Numbered from the stretch's first letter, positions 36,332 through 46,230 are shown. The stretch is 64,000 nucleotides of DNA from an uncultured Aquimarina sp. (GCA_947500845.1 CANMTP010000019.1:21917-85916); one strand, 5' to 3'. Notes: generated from the letters alone by a model not told the origin. Made by a program: numbers and translations.

Positions 36332-37456
36332 ATGGTAGACAAACACAATAGACTTAAGGATTTAGAAGAGTATCTCATCATGGATACTCCACCCGAAAAA
36401 GAGTTGGATGAGTTAGCACAAATTGCATCTGCTATTTGCGATACCCCAATATCCTTAATTTCTTTATTGGATGATACGCGTCAATGGTTCAAGGCAGTAA
36501 AAGGATTAGAAGTGACACACACACCCATTGAACAAGCATTTTGTAGATTTACTCTTGATAATCCTGACGAAGTTCTTGTTGTCGAAGATTCATGGCTCGA
36601 TGATAGATTTAAAGAAAATCCTTTAGTTATAGGGGACCCCAACATTAGGTTTTATGCCGGAGCACCCTTGGTAACCCCTAAAGGTAATGTTTTAGGCACA
36701 TTATGTATCATAGATAAAAAACCAAGGCGTATTTCTGACAATCAAAAAAACGCCTTGCAATTACTAGCAAAAAAGGTAATGGATTTCCTTGATACTCGTA
36801 AGCTAATGATTCAACAGGCAAAAGAAATAAAGTTCAATGCTGCACGACTTAAAAAGCTAACAGATCAGGTACCTGCTATCATATTTCAATGTGAAACCAC
36901 TACCCATAAAAAAATCTCCGTTTCATTTGTGAGCGAAGAAATAAATAGAATGAATTTGGGTTTTGATTTACGAGAAACTATTGAAAATCCAGAACTTCTT
37001 TTCAATGTTATTTACCAAAACGATCTTCAGGATGTCAAAAATGGTATTTGGGATTCGTTCATGAAAGAATCTACCTGGCAAGCCGAATTTAGGATCATGG
37101 ATGCAGATCATAAAATTATTTGGATGAAAGGGATCGCTAAACCCGAAGTAAAACGCGACGGAAAGACAATATGGTATGGAATTCTTCAGGATATTAATAT
37201 TCAGAAAGAATATGAGCAAACTATCGAACAAATTTCATTTGATATTTCGCATGTGTTACGCAAGCCGGTTTGCACCATGTTAGGATTAACCAGACTTATA
37301 AAAAATGAAGAGATAGATGCAAAATCGTTGAAAAAATACTCAAAATACATCGAGTTAGTATCAGATGAGTTAGATAGTTTTACCAAAAAACTAAATGAAA
37401 CGTATTACAACAAGAAAAAAAGAATGCACAAAATTCTTAGTCCAGAAAACTTATAA
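36332..37456 (+). CDS. GAF-PAS protein with kinase DHp segment but no ATPase domain
   Basis: The 374-residue soluble protein has an N-terminal GAF domain (about 15-165; ICDTPISLISLLDDTRQWF, FYAGAPLVTPKGNVLGTLCI), a PAS domain (about 180-285; PAIIFQCETTTHKKISVSF to IWYGILQDINIQ), and then a dimerisation/phosphoacceptor-like helix pair with FDISHVLRKPVCTMLGLTRL near residues 302-320, which contains the His of an H-box. The protein stops about 50 residues later without any HATPase domain. Similar GAF/PAS proteins with a bare DHp occur in Bacteroidota. It may act as a histidine phosphotransfer or dimerising sensor; that is inference. No cognate regulator is adjacent. Confidence 0.85.
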   Translation: MVDKHNRLKDLEEYLIMDTPPEKELDELAQIASAICDTPISLISLLDDTRQWFKAVKGLEVTHTPIEQAFCRFTLDNPDEVLVVEDSWLDDRFKENPLVIGDPNIRFYAGAPLVTPKGNVLGTLCIIDKKPRRISDNQKNALQLLAKKVMDFLDTRKLMIQQAKEIKFNAARLKKLTDQVPAIIFQCETTTHKKISVSFVSEEINRMNLGFDLRETIENPELLFNVIYQNDLQDVKNGIWDSFMKESTWQAEFRIMDADHKIIWMKGIAKPEVKRDGKTIWYGILQDINIQKEYEQTIEQISFDISHVLRKPVCTMLGLTRLIKNEEIDAKSLKKYSKYIELVSDELDSFTKKLNETYYNKKKRMHKILSPENL

Positions 37457-37607
37457 TTATTTCGTTAAAACCATATCACCAATGGAAATGCTCCTTTTGA
37501 TTCAAACTATAAAAGGTAATCACATTTAATGCCCATTAAACATTTTTTCTTCCACATAGAAAATTGTTAACTTACTACATATTTTATTTGAGAAAACCTA
37601 GTAACAC

Positions 37608-38186
37608 ATGTCCGATAAACCCGAATTATATTTCAAAAATGATAAGGACTGGAGAATTTGGTTACATCAAAACCATGATATTTCTAATGGTGTATATCTT
37701 ATCTTTTACAAAGTAGACACAAAAAAGCCCAGTATGCGATGGGAAGAAGCTGTAAAAGTAGCCTTGTGCTATGGCTGGATCGATTCTACTGTTAAAAAAC
37801 TAGATAAAGAACGTCGTAGACAATATTTCTGTCCTCGCAAGCAAAAGAGCGTTTGGAGCAAAGTGAATAAAAACTATATCGCTGATCTTATTAAAAATGA
37901 TCTTATGCATCAAAGTGGTTTAAAGAGTGTTGAAATTGCAAAAAAGAATGGCTCCTGGACTGCTCTAGATGACGTAGAAAACGGAGTTATTCCTGAAGAC
38001 CTCCAAAATGCATTTGACCACAACCCCAAGGCTTTTCAGAATTACCAAAACTTTTCTCGAGGATACCGAAAGAGCTATCTCTACTGGCTTAATCAGGCAA
38101 AACGGCAAGAAACACGCGATAAAAGAATTTTAGAGATCCTCAAACTTTGTGAGGCCAATCAGAAAAGTCGTGGTGATTGGGGCTAA
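37608..38186 (+). CDS. YdeI/OmpD-associated family protein
   Basis: The 192-residue cytoplasmic protein matches the YdeI family: DWRIWLHQNHDISNGVYLIFYK, MRWEEAVKVALCYGWIDSTVKKLD, and the basic block RRRQYFCPRKQKSVWSKVN, followed by LMHQSGLKSVEIAKKNGSW. The C-terminal half has the family segment FQNYQNFSRGYRKSYLYWLNQAKRQETRDKRI. YdeI relatives are linked to stress and antimicrobial-peptide or bacteriocin tolerance, but the molecular action is not settled. It is a single gene, with no clear operon partners. Confidence 0.88.
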   Translation: MSDKPELYFKNDKDWRIWLHQNHDISNGVYLIFYKVDTKKPSMRWEEAVKVALCYGWIDSTVKKLDKERRRQYFCPRKQKSVWSKVNKNYIADLIKNDLMHQSGLKSVEIAKKNGSWTALDDVENGVIPEDLQNAFDHNPKAFQNYQNFSRGYRKSYLYWLNQAKRQETRDKRILEILKLCEANQKSRGDWG

Positions 38187-38288
38187 AACTTATTTTCAAA
38201 CATATCTTACCATACATCTTCCATTAACACCACTTTAAGATAAATATCCATGTAAATCTTTATTTTCGATTTAAATAAATCGCTCACC

Positions 38289-39746
38289 ATGCAAAACCCA
38301 AATTTTGCTTATGTATTCAATGTAAAAAAGACTATATTTTTTGTTTTTTTGTTTTTGCTACTTCAGAGTTGTTCGAATAAGGAAACAATAAAATACGATA
38401 TTGTAATTTCCAATATCAATATTATTGATATAGAAGATGGAATCATTTCGAAAAAAACTGTTTGTATCAACGGTGGAAAGATCGTAGACATTAAAGTTAC
38501 AGATAGTCTAAACGATTATATTTCTGAAAAGCATATTGATGGTTTGGGTAAGTTCTTGATTCCTGGATTTTGGGACAATCATATTCATCTTAGAGGGGGT
38601 GATTCTCTAATTGAAGAAAATAAAAATTTGCTACCGTTGTTTATTGCAAACGGTATTACGACAGTACGAGATGCAGGAGGAGATTTAACTTCGGAAATAT
38701 TACGATGGAGAAAAGAAATTAAAAATAACACAATAATAGGGCCTACCATCTATACATCAGGACCAAAACTAGATGGAGGTCAAGCAACGTGGGCAGGCTC
38801 TTTGGTTGTAACGTCTCAGGAGGATGTTACTAAAGCTCTGGATTCTTTGGAAAAAATACCTTCCGATTTTGTAAAAATCTATGACAGTCGAATTTCAAGA
38901 GAAAACTATCTCGAAGTTCTTAAACAAGCCAAAGAAAAAGGCTTAATTTCATCAGGTCATATGCCTTTTACAGTAGAACTTAATGAAGCTGTTACTTCGG
39001 GAATTGGAGCGGTTGAACATTTATATTATATCCTAAAAGGATGTTCTTCAAAAGAAAAAGAGATCACCCAAGCAATTATCAATAAAGAATTAGGCTTTTG
39101 GGATTCTATGGATCAATTAACGACTACTTATCATGACAGTACGGCACAAAAAACATTTCAATTATTAAATAATCACAATACTTATGTAGTCCCTACCCTT
39201 CATATTGGCAATGTGCTAAGCTATTTGGATGAAGTTGATCATACAAATGATCCCTATTTAGATATTATGGGGAAAGGTATTGTAAAAACTTATAACGGAA
39301 GAATTAAACGTGCTCTTAGTGCATCGCCAGAGGCGCGAAAATCAAGAAAAGAATTAAACTCATTTTTTAAAAAGCTAACGAAGTCACTAAATGATGCTAA
39401 TGTAAAATTACTTGCGGGATCTGATAGCGGTGCTTATAACTCGTATACTTATCCAGGAATATCGTTGCATAAAGAGTTAGAGGCTATGGTAGCTGCAGGT
39501 TTGGATCCGCTAGAAGCTCTGCAAACTTCATCATACAACGGATCCAGATTTTTACAAAAAGATAAAGAAGTGGGTGTCATTGAAGTAAACAAAGTAGCTG
39601 ATCTCGTAATTCTGAATAGTAATCCCTTGCAAGAAATCAAAAATACACGTGATATTTATCAAGTCATCCAAGGAAATCAAATATATGATCCAAAAGAAAT
39701 TGCTAAACAATATGATTGCACTGAGTGCTTTACTATACTACCATAA
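38289..39746 (+). CDS. Amidohydrolase-family lipoprotein
   Basis: The 485-residue protein has a hydrophobic N-terminus ending LLLQSC (lipoprotein signal, Cys near residue 28) and an amidohydrolase fold. Metal ligands are visible in GFWDNHIHLRGG (HxH), VKIYDSRISRENY (Lys region), GHMPFTVELNEAV and VEHLYYI (His), and LLAGSDSGAYNSYTYPG (Asp). The C-terminal part EVGVIEVNKVADLVIL returns to the beta-sandwich typical of imidazolonepropionase/prolidase-type members. Substrates of this branch include cyclic amides and dipeptides. It precedes the DUF3291 gene by 13 bp. Confidence 0.92.
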   Translation: MQNPNFAYVFNVKKTIFFVFLFLLLQSCSNKETIKYDIVISNINIIDIEDGIISKKTVCINGGKIVDIKVTDSLNDYISEKHIDGLGKFLIPGFWDNHIHLRGGDSLIEENKNLLPLFIANGITTVRDAGGDLTSEILRWRKEIKNNTIIGPTIYTSGPKLDGGQATWAGSLVVTSQEDVTKALDSLEKIPSDFVKIYDSRISRENYLEVLKQAKEKGLISSGHMPFTVELNEAVTSGIGAVEHLYYILKGCSSKEKEITQAIINKELGFWDSMDQLTTTYHDSTAQKTFQLLNNHNTYVVPTLHIGNVLSYLDEVDHTNDPYLDIMGKGIVKTYNGRIKRALSASPEARKSRKELNSFFKKLTKSLNDANVKLLAGSDSGAYNSYTYPGISLHKELEAMVAAGLDPLEALQTSSYNGSRFLQKDKEVGVIEVNKVADLVILNSNPLQEIKNTRDIYQVIQGNQIYDPKEIAKQYDCTECFTILP

Positions 39747-39759
39747 AAACTAAAACGTT

Positions 39760-40227
39760 ATGCACCTAGCACAAGTAAACATTGCCGAAATGGTTGCTCC
39801 TATTAATGATCCCCTGATGATTGATTTTGTTAATAATCTTGACAGAATTAATGCTTTAACCGAAGAAAGTCCCGGATTTGTTTGGCGCCTCAAAGGAGAT
39901 GAAGGTAACGCTACAGCGATACGAGTTTTTGAATACGATTTCTTAATCATCAATATGTCTGTTTGGGAGAATATCGATACTTTATTTGATTTTACATACA
40001 AAACAGCACATGTAGAGATACTAAAACGTAAAAAAGAATGGTTTCATAACATGAAAAAGATGCATATGGCATTTTGGTATGTCGAAAAAGGGCATGATCC
40101 AACGCCTGAAGAAGCCAAAGAAAGATTACATTACATAAGAAAACATGGAGAAACCCCTTATGCATTTACGTTTAAAAGTAAGTACTCTATTGAAGATTTG
40201 AAAAACTATGAAACGAATACCAAGTAA
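39760..40227 (+). CDS. DUF3291 family protein
   Basis: A 155-residue protein of the DUF3291 type: HLAQVNIAEMVAPINDPLM at the start, ESPGFVWRLKGDEGNATAI, NMSVWENIDTLFDFTYKTAH and FWYVEKGHDPTPEEAKERL. The family resembles dimeric alpha-beta-barrel monooxygenase-like proteins, but no reaction is established. It sits 13 bp after the amidohydrolase and overlaps the next gene by 20 bp. Confidence 0.9.
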   Translation: MHLAQVNIAEMVAPINDPLMIDFVNNLDRINALTEESPGFVWRLKGDEGNATAIRVFEYDFLIINMSVWENIDTLFDFTYKTAHVEILKRKKEWFHNMKKMHMAFWYVEKGHDPTPEEAKERLHYIRKHGETPYAFTFKSKYSIEDLKNYETNTK

Positions 40228-40822
40228 AAAAAGAACACTCCGATTACCTAAGATTAAGATGATTTTCTTTTGTTTCTATCTTATTGGAGTTTCTGCTGTA
40301 AAGGCACAGAAAAAATTTGAAAGAGAATATCGCATTAATGTAGAAGAAGCTCCCAAAGCTGCAGTTACATTTATAAATGATGCTTTTGATGCACAAAAAG
40401 TGAAATGGTATGCCGAAGAAAGTCAGGATGGCAAAACCTTTGAAGCCAAAATCTGTTATTTAAAGATTAAACATAGTATTGAATTTGACATGCTTGGTCA
40501 TCTAATCGATGTTGAACGAAAAATTAAGTTTAAATCCCTAGAAAGAGAATTGAAGAATAAAATAATATCAACGCTTGACAATCTCTTTACAAAACATAAG
40601 ATTATAAAAACTCAAATCCAATGGAAAGGAAATCCAGAAGAGGTATTACAATCTATAAAAAAGCAAGATAAAAATAACTTGCCGTATCAGCTTTACGAGA
40701 TAGTAGTAAAAGCAAAAAAAGATACTGTCTTCAAAATGTATGAAATACTTTTTGACATTAATGGAAAAACGCAAAAAGTACTTGAGATCACTCAACGGCC
40801 TACCGATAATCTGGAATTTTAA
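40208..40822 (+). CDS. Exported PepSY-like protein of unknown function
   Basis: The 204-residue protein has a basic N-region and a signal segment FFCFYLIGVSAVKAQ. An alternative start at 40259 would remove the basic tail and the overlap with the DUF3291 gene; both give export. The mature protein shows two similar alpha/beta units (APKAAVTFINDAFDAQKVKW and a matching second part from about residue 105), as in PepSY-like periplasmic proteins that bind calcium or inhibit peptidases. The assignment is weak. It is followed 20 bp later by an outer-membrane protein gene. Confidence 0.7.
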   Translation: MKRIPSKKRTLRLPKIKMIFFCFYLIGVSAVKAQKKFEREYRINVEEAPKAAVTFINDAFDAQKVKWYAEESQDGKTFEAKICYLKIKHSIEFDMLGHLIDVERKIKFKSLERELKNKIISTLDNLFTKHKIIKTQIQWKGNPEEVLQSIKKQDKNNLPYQLYEIVVKAKKDTVFKMYEILFDINGKTQKVLEITQRPTDNLEF

Positions 40823-40842
40823 AGGGGAAGAATGCTTATCAT

Positions 40843-41520
40843 ATGAGAAAGGTTTTAGTCGTATTTTTATTTCTGGTTTTTGGTCATTCTATTAATGCTC
40901 AATCTTCTTTTTCAACAGGTATTTTACCTCGAGTACGAGTTTCGACCAAAGTAACAGAAAAATTAAAATGGGTGAACGGTATAGAATCAAGACAACTCTT
41001 TGTTGATGATACAAAGGACGAATCTCTTGACTATGAATATGTGCTCACAGACATATCATCATTGCTCTCTTTGAAGATTGGAGCTCATGGAGCAATCAAC
41101 TGGGGTTATTTATTAAGAATTGAAGGTGAAGAAATAATTCATAGGGCTATTCAACAATTTACTATTGTACAAAACTATGATCTGATACGATTGGGGCATC
41201 GCCTTGTCACTGACCAGACGTTCAGTCGAAATGAAGCACCAGAATTTAGACTACGTTACCGAATAGCTGTAGAAAAACCACTTTCGGGTAATACCGTAGA
41301 CCCGGGTGAATTTTATTTTAAATTGAGTAATGAGTATCTTTTAAAGTTTCAAGATTCAGAATCGGATCTGGAAACTAGGATATTACCGTTTTTAGGATAT
41401 GAAATTAACAAAAAGAATAAGATAGAGTTAGGATTAGACTACCGTTTGGATGGGTTATTGACATCTGGTTCAGAAAATGATCTTTGGCTCAGTATGAATT
41501 GGTTCTATACAATGAAATGA
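40843..41520 (+). CDS. DUF2490-like outer-membrane beta-barrel protein
   Basis: A 225-residue protein with signal peptide ending GHSINAQ and an alternating beta pattern typical of small outer-membrane barrels (TEKLKWVNGIESRQLF, LRYRIAVEKPLSG, NEYLLKFQDSESDLETRILPF, KIELGLDYRLDGLL), ending in SMNWFYTMK. It matches the DUF2490 family in layout. Function is unknown. The three genes 39760-41520 are closely spaced and probably cotranscribed. Confidence 0.82.
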   Translation: MRKVLVVFLFLVFGHSINAQSSFSTGILPRVRVSTKVTEKLKWVNGIESRQLFVDDTKDESLDYEYVLTDISSLLSLKIGAHGAINWGYLLRIEGEEIIHRAIQQFTIVQNYDLIRLGHRLVTDQTFSRNEAPEFRLRYRIAVEKPLSGNTVDPGEFYFKLSNEYLLKFQDSESDLETRILPFLGYEINKKNKIELGLDYRLDGLLTSGSENDLWLSMNWFYTMK

Positions 41521-41617
41521 AGGGCGAATCAATCTAAGGCACGAATTGGGTTTTAACCATTCATTATTATAATTTCTTATGCAAAAGCTATAAATTTCAT
41601 AACATAAATTTTTATTC

Positions 41618-42628
41618 ATGTCTGCAATCATAAAGATTAAACCCTTAGACTTTGTATGGGAAACTAGCGATCCCTTTTTATTTTGTGCATATCACGAAGA
41701 TCAATACCCAAAAGGAAACGGAAAACTTGGTCCCGATGCTTCATTAGAAGGTCGCAGCCTAGGTCAAGATTTCAATACAAAAGATGGTTGGCGCATGTAT
41801 CATGGCACGAGGGTTCCCGGATTTCCAGCACATCCACATAAAGGTTTTGAAACCGTAACCATTGTTCAAAAAGGGTTGGTGGATCATTCTGACTCTTTAG
41901 GAGCTGCAGGCCGGTTTGGCAATGGAGATGTTCAATGGATGACTGCAGGTAAAGGTGTTCAGCATTCAGAAATGTTCCCCTTGTTAAATACAGAAAAAGA
42001 AAATCCTTTTTTATTATTTCAAATTTGGCTTCATCTTCCAAAAGATAAAAAAATGGTCGAACCTCATTTCAAAATGCTTTGGAATGAAGAAATACCACAA
42101 CTACACTTAAAAGATAGTAATGAAAATAGTATTGAAATAACCTTGATAGCCGGAGAACTTCATGACACTAAAGCTCCTACTCCTGCTCCAGACTCTTGGG
42201 CCGCTAATCCAGCGAATGAGGTTCTTATATGTACTATTAAAATAGAGCCTAACGCTGTTTACAAATTTCCAAAAGCTTCATCGGGAATCAATAGATCTAT
42301 ATATTTTTTTAAAGGTGATGAAATTACCTCTGAAGACTACACAATCCCGGTACATCACGAAATTATTCTTAATGCAAATGAAGAAGTTGAACTCTCAAAT
42401 GGAAATACTGAAGCCCATTTCTTAGTATTACAAGGTAAACCTATTAATGAACCCATTGTTCAACATGGTCCATTTGTCATGAACAGTCAAATAGAAATCA
42501 GAGAAGCTATATCTGAATATCAACAAACAGAATTTGGAGGATGGCCATGGCCAAGTCACGATCATGTACATGATAAATCTGAAGGAAGGTTTGCTCTGTA
42601 TCCAGATGGAACCAAAATCATCAAATAA
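41618..42628 (+). CDS. Pirin-family cupin protein
   Basis: A 336-residue bicupin of the pirin family. The iron-binding cluster is present: HPHKGFETVTIV (two His), then GKGVQHSEM (His and Glu). The N-terminal segment GTRVPGFPAHPH and WQTGxxL-like part QIWLHLPKDKK fit the family; the C-terminal cupin (residues about 190-300) has no metal residues, as is usual. Some pirins have quercetin dioxygenase activity and others bind transcription partners; which applies here is unknown. It precedes the DUF1853 gene by 5 bp. Confidence 0.92.
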   Translation: MSAIIKIKPLDFVWETSDPFLFCAYHEDQYPKGNGKLGPDASLEGRSLGQDFNTKDGWRMYHGTRVPGFPAHPHKGFETVTIVQKGLVDHSDSLGAAGRFGNGDVQWMTAGKGVQHSEMFPLLNTEKENPFLLFQIWLHLPKDKKMVEPHFKMLWNEEIPQLHLKDSNENSIEITLIAGELHDTKAPTPAPDSWAANPANEVLICTIKIEPNAVYKFPKASSGINRSIYFFKGDEITSEDYTIPVHHEIILNANEEVELSNGNTEAHFLVLQGKPINEPIVQHGPFVMNSQIEIREAISEYQQTEFGGWPWPSHDHVHDKSEGRFALYPDGTKIIK

Positions 42629-42633
42629 GGTTA

Positions 42634-43458
42634 ATGTCTTTTAGAAATCAATATTTAGGTTTTTTACGAAGTAAACCCTTAACAAATATAACACCGCAAC
42701 TAGGAATACCCGCCTTTGATTTCGAAGAGTTGTCCAGAAGTTTATTGCCTGCAACTGGTATTGAAATTTTTATGAAGGATAATGAAGTATTAGGTAAACG
42801 CATTGAACGTTTCTTCGAATATGGTATCGAAAACTCTGATCGATACCAAATGATTGCAAAAAACATTCAGGTTTTTAAGGGTAAAATTACTATTGGCGAA
42901 CTGGATTTTATTATTAAAGACTTATATCATAAAAAAACAATTCATGTAGAGCTAGTCTACAAATTTTATCTGTATGATCCAGATATAAATCCTGAACTTC
43001 ATCGCTGGATAGGTCCAAATCGCAAAGATTCACTACTTCAGAAAGTAGAAAAACTAAAAAATAAACAGTTCTCTTTATTATATGATGATGAAGTTGAAGC
43101 TATTTTAGAAGATTTTCAGTTGTATTCGGCAGAAATTGAGCAGCAAGTCTGTTATTTAGCTAATCTGTTTATCCCATTTTCTCGAAAAAAAATTCAACCA
43201 CAACAACTGGATCACAACTGTATTGTTGGGTATTGGATGAATATTAAGGAATTTGCTTCTGGGCTATTTGAATCCTTTCATTTTTATATGCCCGAAAAAA
43301 AAGATTGGATCGTAGATCCAAAATATAATCAAAACTGGTTTTCGTTTACTGATATTTTGAGGCCTCTTAACGAAAAACTTAATCAAAAAAAATCTCCATT
43401 ACTCTGGGTAAAGAGTAATGAAGATTCTTATACACGATTTTTTATTGTTTGGTGGTAA
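42634..43458 (+). CDS. DUF1853 family protein
   Basis: The 274-residue protein matches DUF1853: GKRIERFFEYGIENSDRYQ, NIQVFKGKITIGELDFII, HVELVYKFYLYDP, and LHRWIGPNRKDSLLQKVEKL. The layout (GxLDFxx with an acidic residue, then EL-x-KFYL) resembles a restriction-endonuclease-like core, with Glu/Asp and Lys in the right order, but this is inference and no activity is known. It ends 3 bp before the convergent MoxR gene. Confidence 0.88.
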   Translation: MSFRNQYLGFLRSKPLTNITPQLGIPAFDFEELSRSLLPATGIEIFMKDNEVLGKRIERFFEYGIENSDRYQMIAKNIQVFKGKITIGELDFIIKDLYHKKTIHVELVYKFYLYDPDINPELHRWIGPNRKDSLLQKVEKLKNKQFSLLYDDEVEAILEDFQLYSAEIEQQVCYLANLFIPFSRKKIQPQQLDHNCIVGYWMNIKEFASGLFESFHFYMPEKKDWIVDPKYNQNWFSFTDILRPLNEKLNQKKSPLLWVKSNEDSYTRFFIVWW

Positions 43459-43461
43459 CTC

Positions 43462-44925
43462 TTACAATCCACTAATATAGCTTCCGTAAAGATCATTAAA
43501 CTGAAAACCTTCGGATAGTCGATGTTTACTCAATTTTTTATATTCTACCAATCCCCATAATAAGAATTCTTTCATAAAATAATGATCATCTTTATCGAGA
43601 TCAGATTGATATTCTTTGATCAAATCATTAAGAGGTTTAACAGCATCTAATTTTGATTTATATGCTGCATCAGGGATTTCATCTAGTAATTCGAATCCGC
43701 TCTCTTCAAAAAACCAATTGATCAATTCTTGATACGGACTTTCATAATCCTCTTTCTCTAACTTTTCTATGGCCGGAAAATAATTGGGAAACAACTCTTT
43801 GATGGCTTCTGCAATCAATGAATTTGCAACTGATGCTGCTCCTTCTTGTTCTCCTTCATAAACTAATTCTACTTTACCCGTAATCGCCGGAATAACTCCT
43901 ATAAAATCACTTAATCGTAATAAAGTTTTGTTATCACCAGAACGTAATGCACGATACTCTGCTGTACTTAACAAGTTTTCGTATGCTGTGATACTCATCC
44001 TGGCACTTATTCCACTTTTATGATCAATAAATTCGCTCTGTCGTGCCTGAAAACTAATTTGCTCTAAAAGATTTTTTGCAATATCAGGGACATAAACCAA
44101 ATCGCTTTGTCTTGTGTCCAATCTTGCTTCTTGCTGAGTAATAGTCTTTGCTATTTCAATCGTTTCGGGATAGTGGGTAAGGATTTGAGAACCTATTCTA
44201 TCTTTTAATGGAGTAACGATGCTTCCCCGATTTGTATAATCCTCTGGATTTGCGGTAAATACAAACTGTATATCAAGCGGTAATCTCAATTTAAATCCCC
44301 TGATTTGTATATCCCCTTCTTGTAATATATTAAAAAGTGCTACCTGTATGCGAGCCTGTAAATCCGGCAATTCATTGATAACAAAAATACTTCTGTTAGC
44401 TCTGGGAATCATCCCAAAATGTATAACACGGTCATCTGCATAACTTAGTTTTAAGTTTGCTGCTTTGATGGGATCAACATCTCCTATAATATCTGCAACG
44501 GTAACATCTGGCGTAGCCAATTTTTCTGCAAAACGTTCTGACCTATGCAACCAGCTAATAGGCGTATCATCTCCCTTCTCTTCTATCAAATTAGATGCAT
44601 ATCTAGATATGGGGTGAAAAGGATCATCGTTGATTTCTGATCCATCAACTACAGGAATCCACTCATCTAATAGGTTTATCATTTGCCTCGCCAGACGTGT
44701 TTTGGCTTGACCTCTCAATCCTAATAGGTTAATGTTATGTCTGGACAGAATTGCTCTCTCCAGTTCTGGGATTACTGTGTTTTCATATCCATGAATTCCT
44801 GTGAATGTCTCTTCTTTGTTAGTTATTCTACTTCTTAAATTATTTCTAAGTTCATCTTTTATAGATTTATTTTCGTATCCGGCTTTTTTTAAATCGCCAA
44901 GTGTTTTTATAGTCTCAATTTTCAT
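43462..44925 (-). CDS. MoxR-type AAA+ ATPase (ChlI-like)
   Basis: A 487-residue ATPase with Walker A LLGLRGQAKTRLARQ near residue 64, Walker B IFVINELPDLQARIQVAL, sensor-like VFTANPEDYTNRGSIVTPLKDRIG, and a C-terminal helical lid, as in magnesium-chelatase I-type MoxR proteins. These ATPases work with a von Willebrand A (vWA) partner to remodel or mature other proteins. The partner is the preceding gene (stop at 44963, 37 bp upstream), so the two form an operon. The client protein is not evident from the context. Confidence 0.93.
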   Translation of the reverse strand: MKIETIKTLGDLKKAGYENKSIKDELRNNLRSRITNKEETFTGIHGYENTVIPELERAILSRHNINLLGLRGQAKTRLARQMINLLDEWIPVVDGSEINDDPFHPISRYASNLIEEKGDDTPISWLHRSERFAEKLATPDVTVADIIGDVDPIKAANLKLSYADDRVIHFGMIPRANRSIFVINELPDLQARIQVALFNILQEGDIQIRGFKLRLPLDIQFVFTANPEDYTNRGSIVTPLKDRIGSQILTHYPETIEIAKTITQQEARLDTRQSDLVYVPDIAKNLLEQISFQARQSEFIDHKSGISARMSITAYENLLSTAEYRALRSGDNKTLLRLSDFIGVIPAITGKVELVYEGEQEGAASVANSLIAEAIKELFPNYFPAIEKLEKEDYESPYQELINWFFEESGFELLDEIPDAAYKSKLDAVKPLNDLIKEYQSDLDKDDHYFMKEFLLWGLVEYKKLSKHRLSEGFQFNDLYGSYISGL

Positions 44926-44962
44926 ATTTTTCTTTTCTCAAAAACAATTAATTTTTATTAAG

Positions 44963-46093
44963 TTATCCTTTGATTCTTTTTTTTCTGTTGGTTTCGTAAT
45001 CCTCAAAAATCATCTCCCCCAATCCTTTAAGTCCGGTATAAAATGCTTTGCCTTGATTTGCATACGTAAACTCACGAACAAACTGCATCAAATAGGGGTC
45101 TTGCGCAATCATAAATGTGGTAATAGGAATATGTAATTTTCTGGCTTGTTGTGCCATCATATAACACTTATTCACAATGTGCCTATCAAGTCCATTGCTA
45201 TTCTTATAATATTGCCCATCAGGCATTCTAAGGCAACTAGGCTTACCATCGGTAATCATAAAGATTTGCTTATTAGTATTACGTTTTCTTCGCAACATAT
45301 CCATTCCTAGTTGTAAACCGGCAACGGTATTGGTATGATAAGGACCAACTTGCAGATATGGTAAATCTTTTATGGCAATGGGCCATGCATCATTCCCGAA
45401 TACTAAAATATCAAGTGTATCCTTTGGATATCTTGTTGTAATAAGTTCAGCCAGCGCCATTGCTACTTTTTTGGCTGGAGTAATGCGATCTTCTCCGTAC
45501 AAGATCATGCTATGACTAATATCGATCATTAAAACAGTACTCATCTGAGCTTTGTATTGAGTTTCTTCAACAATCAGATCGTCTTCGGTCAGGTTAAGAT
45601 CTCCAATACCATGATTAATCTGTGCATTTTTCAGGCTCTCGGTAATTGAAATACGTTCTAAAGAATCTCCATATTGATAATTTCTAAATTCTCCCGCGTG
45701 TTCATCACCTCTACCTACATAATTTGTTCGATGATTTCCGGCTTTGCTACGCTTTAATTTACCAAAAATTTGATCTAAAGCTCTTTTACGTATAGCCTGT
45801 TCTGTTTTGGCAGTGATAGACATTCCTCCTTTTCCATTAGGTTTGAGCTCTTCTCGAATGTACCCTTTCTTTTTAAGATCTTCGACAAAATCATCCAAGG
45901 TATAGTTGTCGTCGGTTAATTGATATTCTTTATCAAGTTCTTTCATCCAGTCCAGGGCTTCATCTAAATCCCCAGAAGTATGAGTAATGATTTCCTGAAA
46001 AATATCAAAAAGCCTTTCGAACGGAGATTGTTCTTTTACCTCAAAAGGTTTGAAAGCAAAGCCTTTTTTGAAAATTTTCTTTTTCTTTTTCAT
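44963..46093 (-). CDS. vWA-domain protein, partner of MoxR ATPase
   Basis: The 376-residue cytoplasmic protein has a charged N-terminal helical half and a vWA domain from about residue 180. The MIDAS metal site reads MIDISHSMILYG (DxSxS), with the Thr in GPYHTNTVAG and Asp in MITDGKPS. MoxR/vWA pairs act like magnesium-chelatase I/D subunits. It starts 224 bp from the divergent M28 peptidase gene and is the first gene of the two-gene unit. Confidence 0.92.
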   Translation of the reverse strand: MKKKKKIFKKGFAFKPFEVKEQSPFERLFDIFQEIITHTSGDLDEALDWMKELDKEYQLTDDNYTLDDFVEDLKKKGYIREELKPNGKGGMSITAKTEQAIRKRALDQIFGKLKRSKAGNHRTNYVGRGDEHAGEFRNYQYGDSLERISITESLKNAQINHGIGDLNLTEDDLIVEETQYKAQMSTVLMIDISHSMILYGEDRITPAKKVAMALAELITTRYPKDTLDILVFGNDAWPIAIKDLPYLQVGPYHTNTVAGLQLGMDMLRRKRNTNKQIFMITDGKPSCLRMPDGQYYKNSNGLDRHIVNKCYMMAQQARKLHIPITTFMIAQDPYLMQFVREFTYANQGKAFYTGLKGLGEMIFEDYETNRKKRIKG

Positions 46094-46230
46094 TAGATAA
46101 AGTTAGTACATTTTATAAAAGATAGGAACCTAAACAAGAGTTAAGAGACAACAATTAACATTTGTTTTACAGAATTTTGGGTCAAAAAAAGTGCGCTCTG
46201 CATTTCAAACACAAAATTATCTACAATTCT

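Noticed and set aside
44801..45136. Rightward frame of 111 codons over the MoxR/vWA junction
   Set aside because: It is antisense to both genes and its hydrophobic look arises from complementing Lys/Glu codons.
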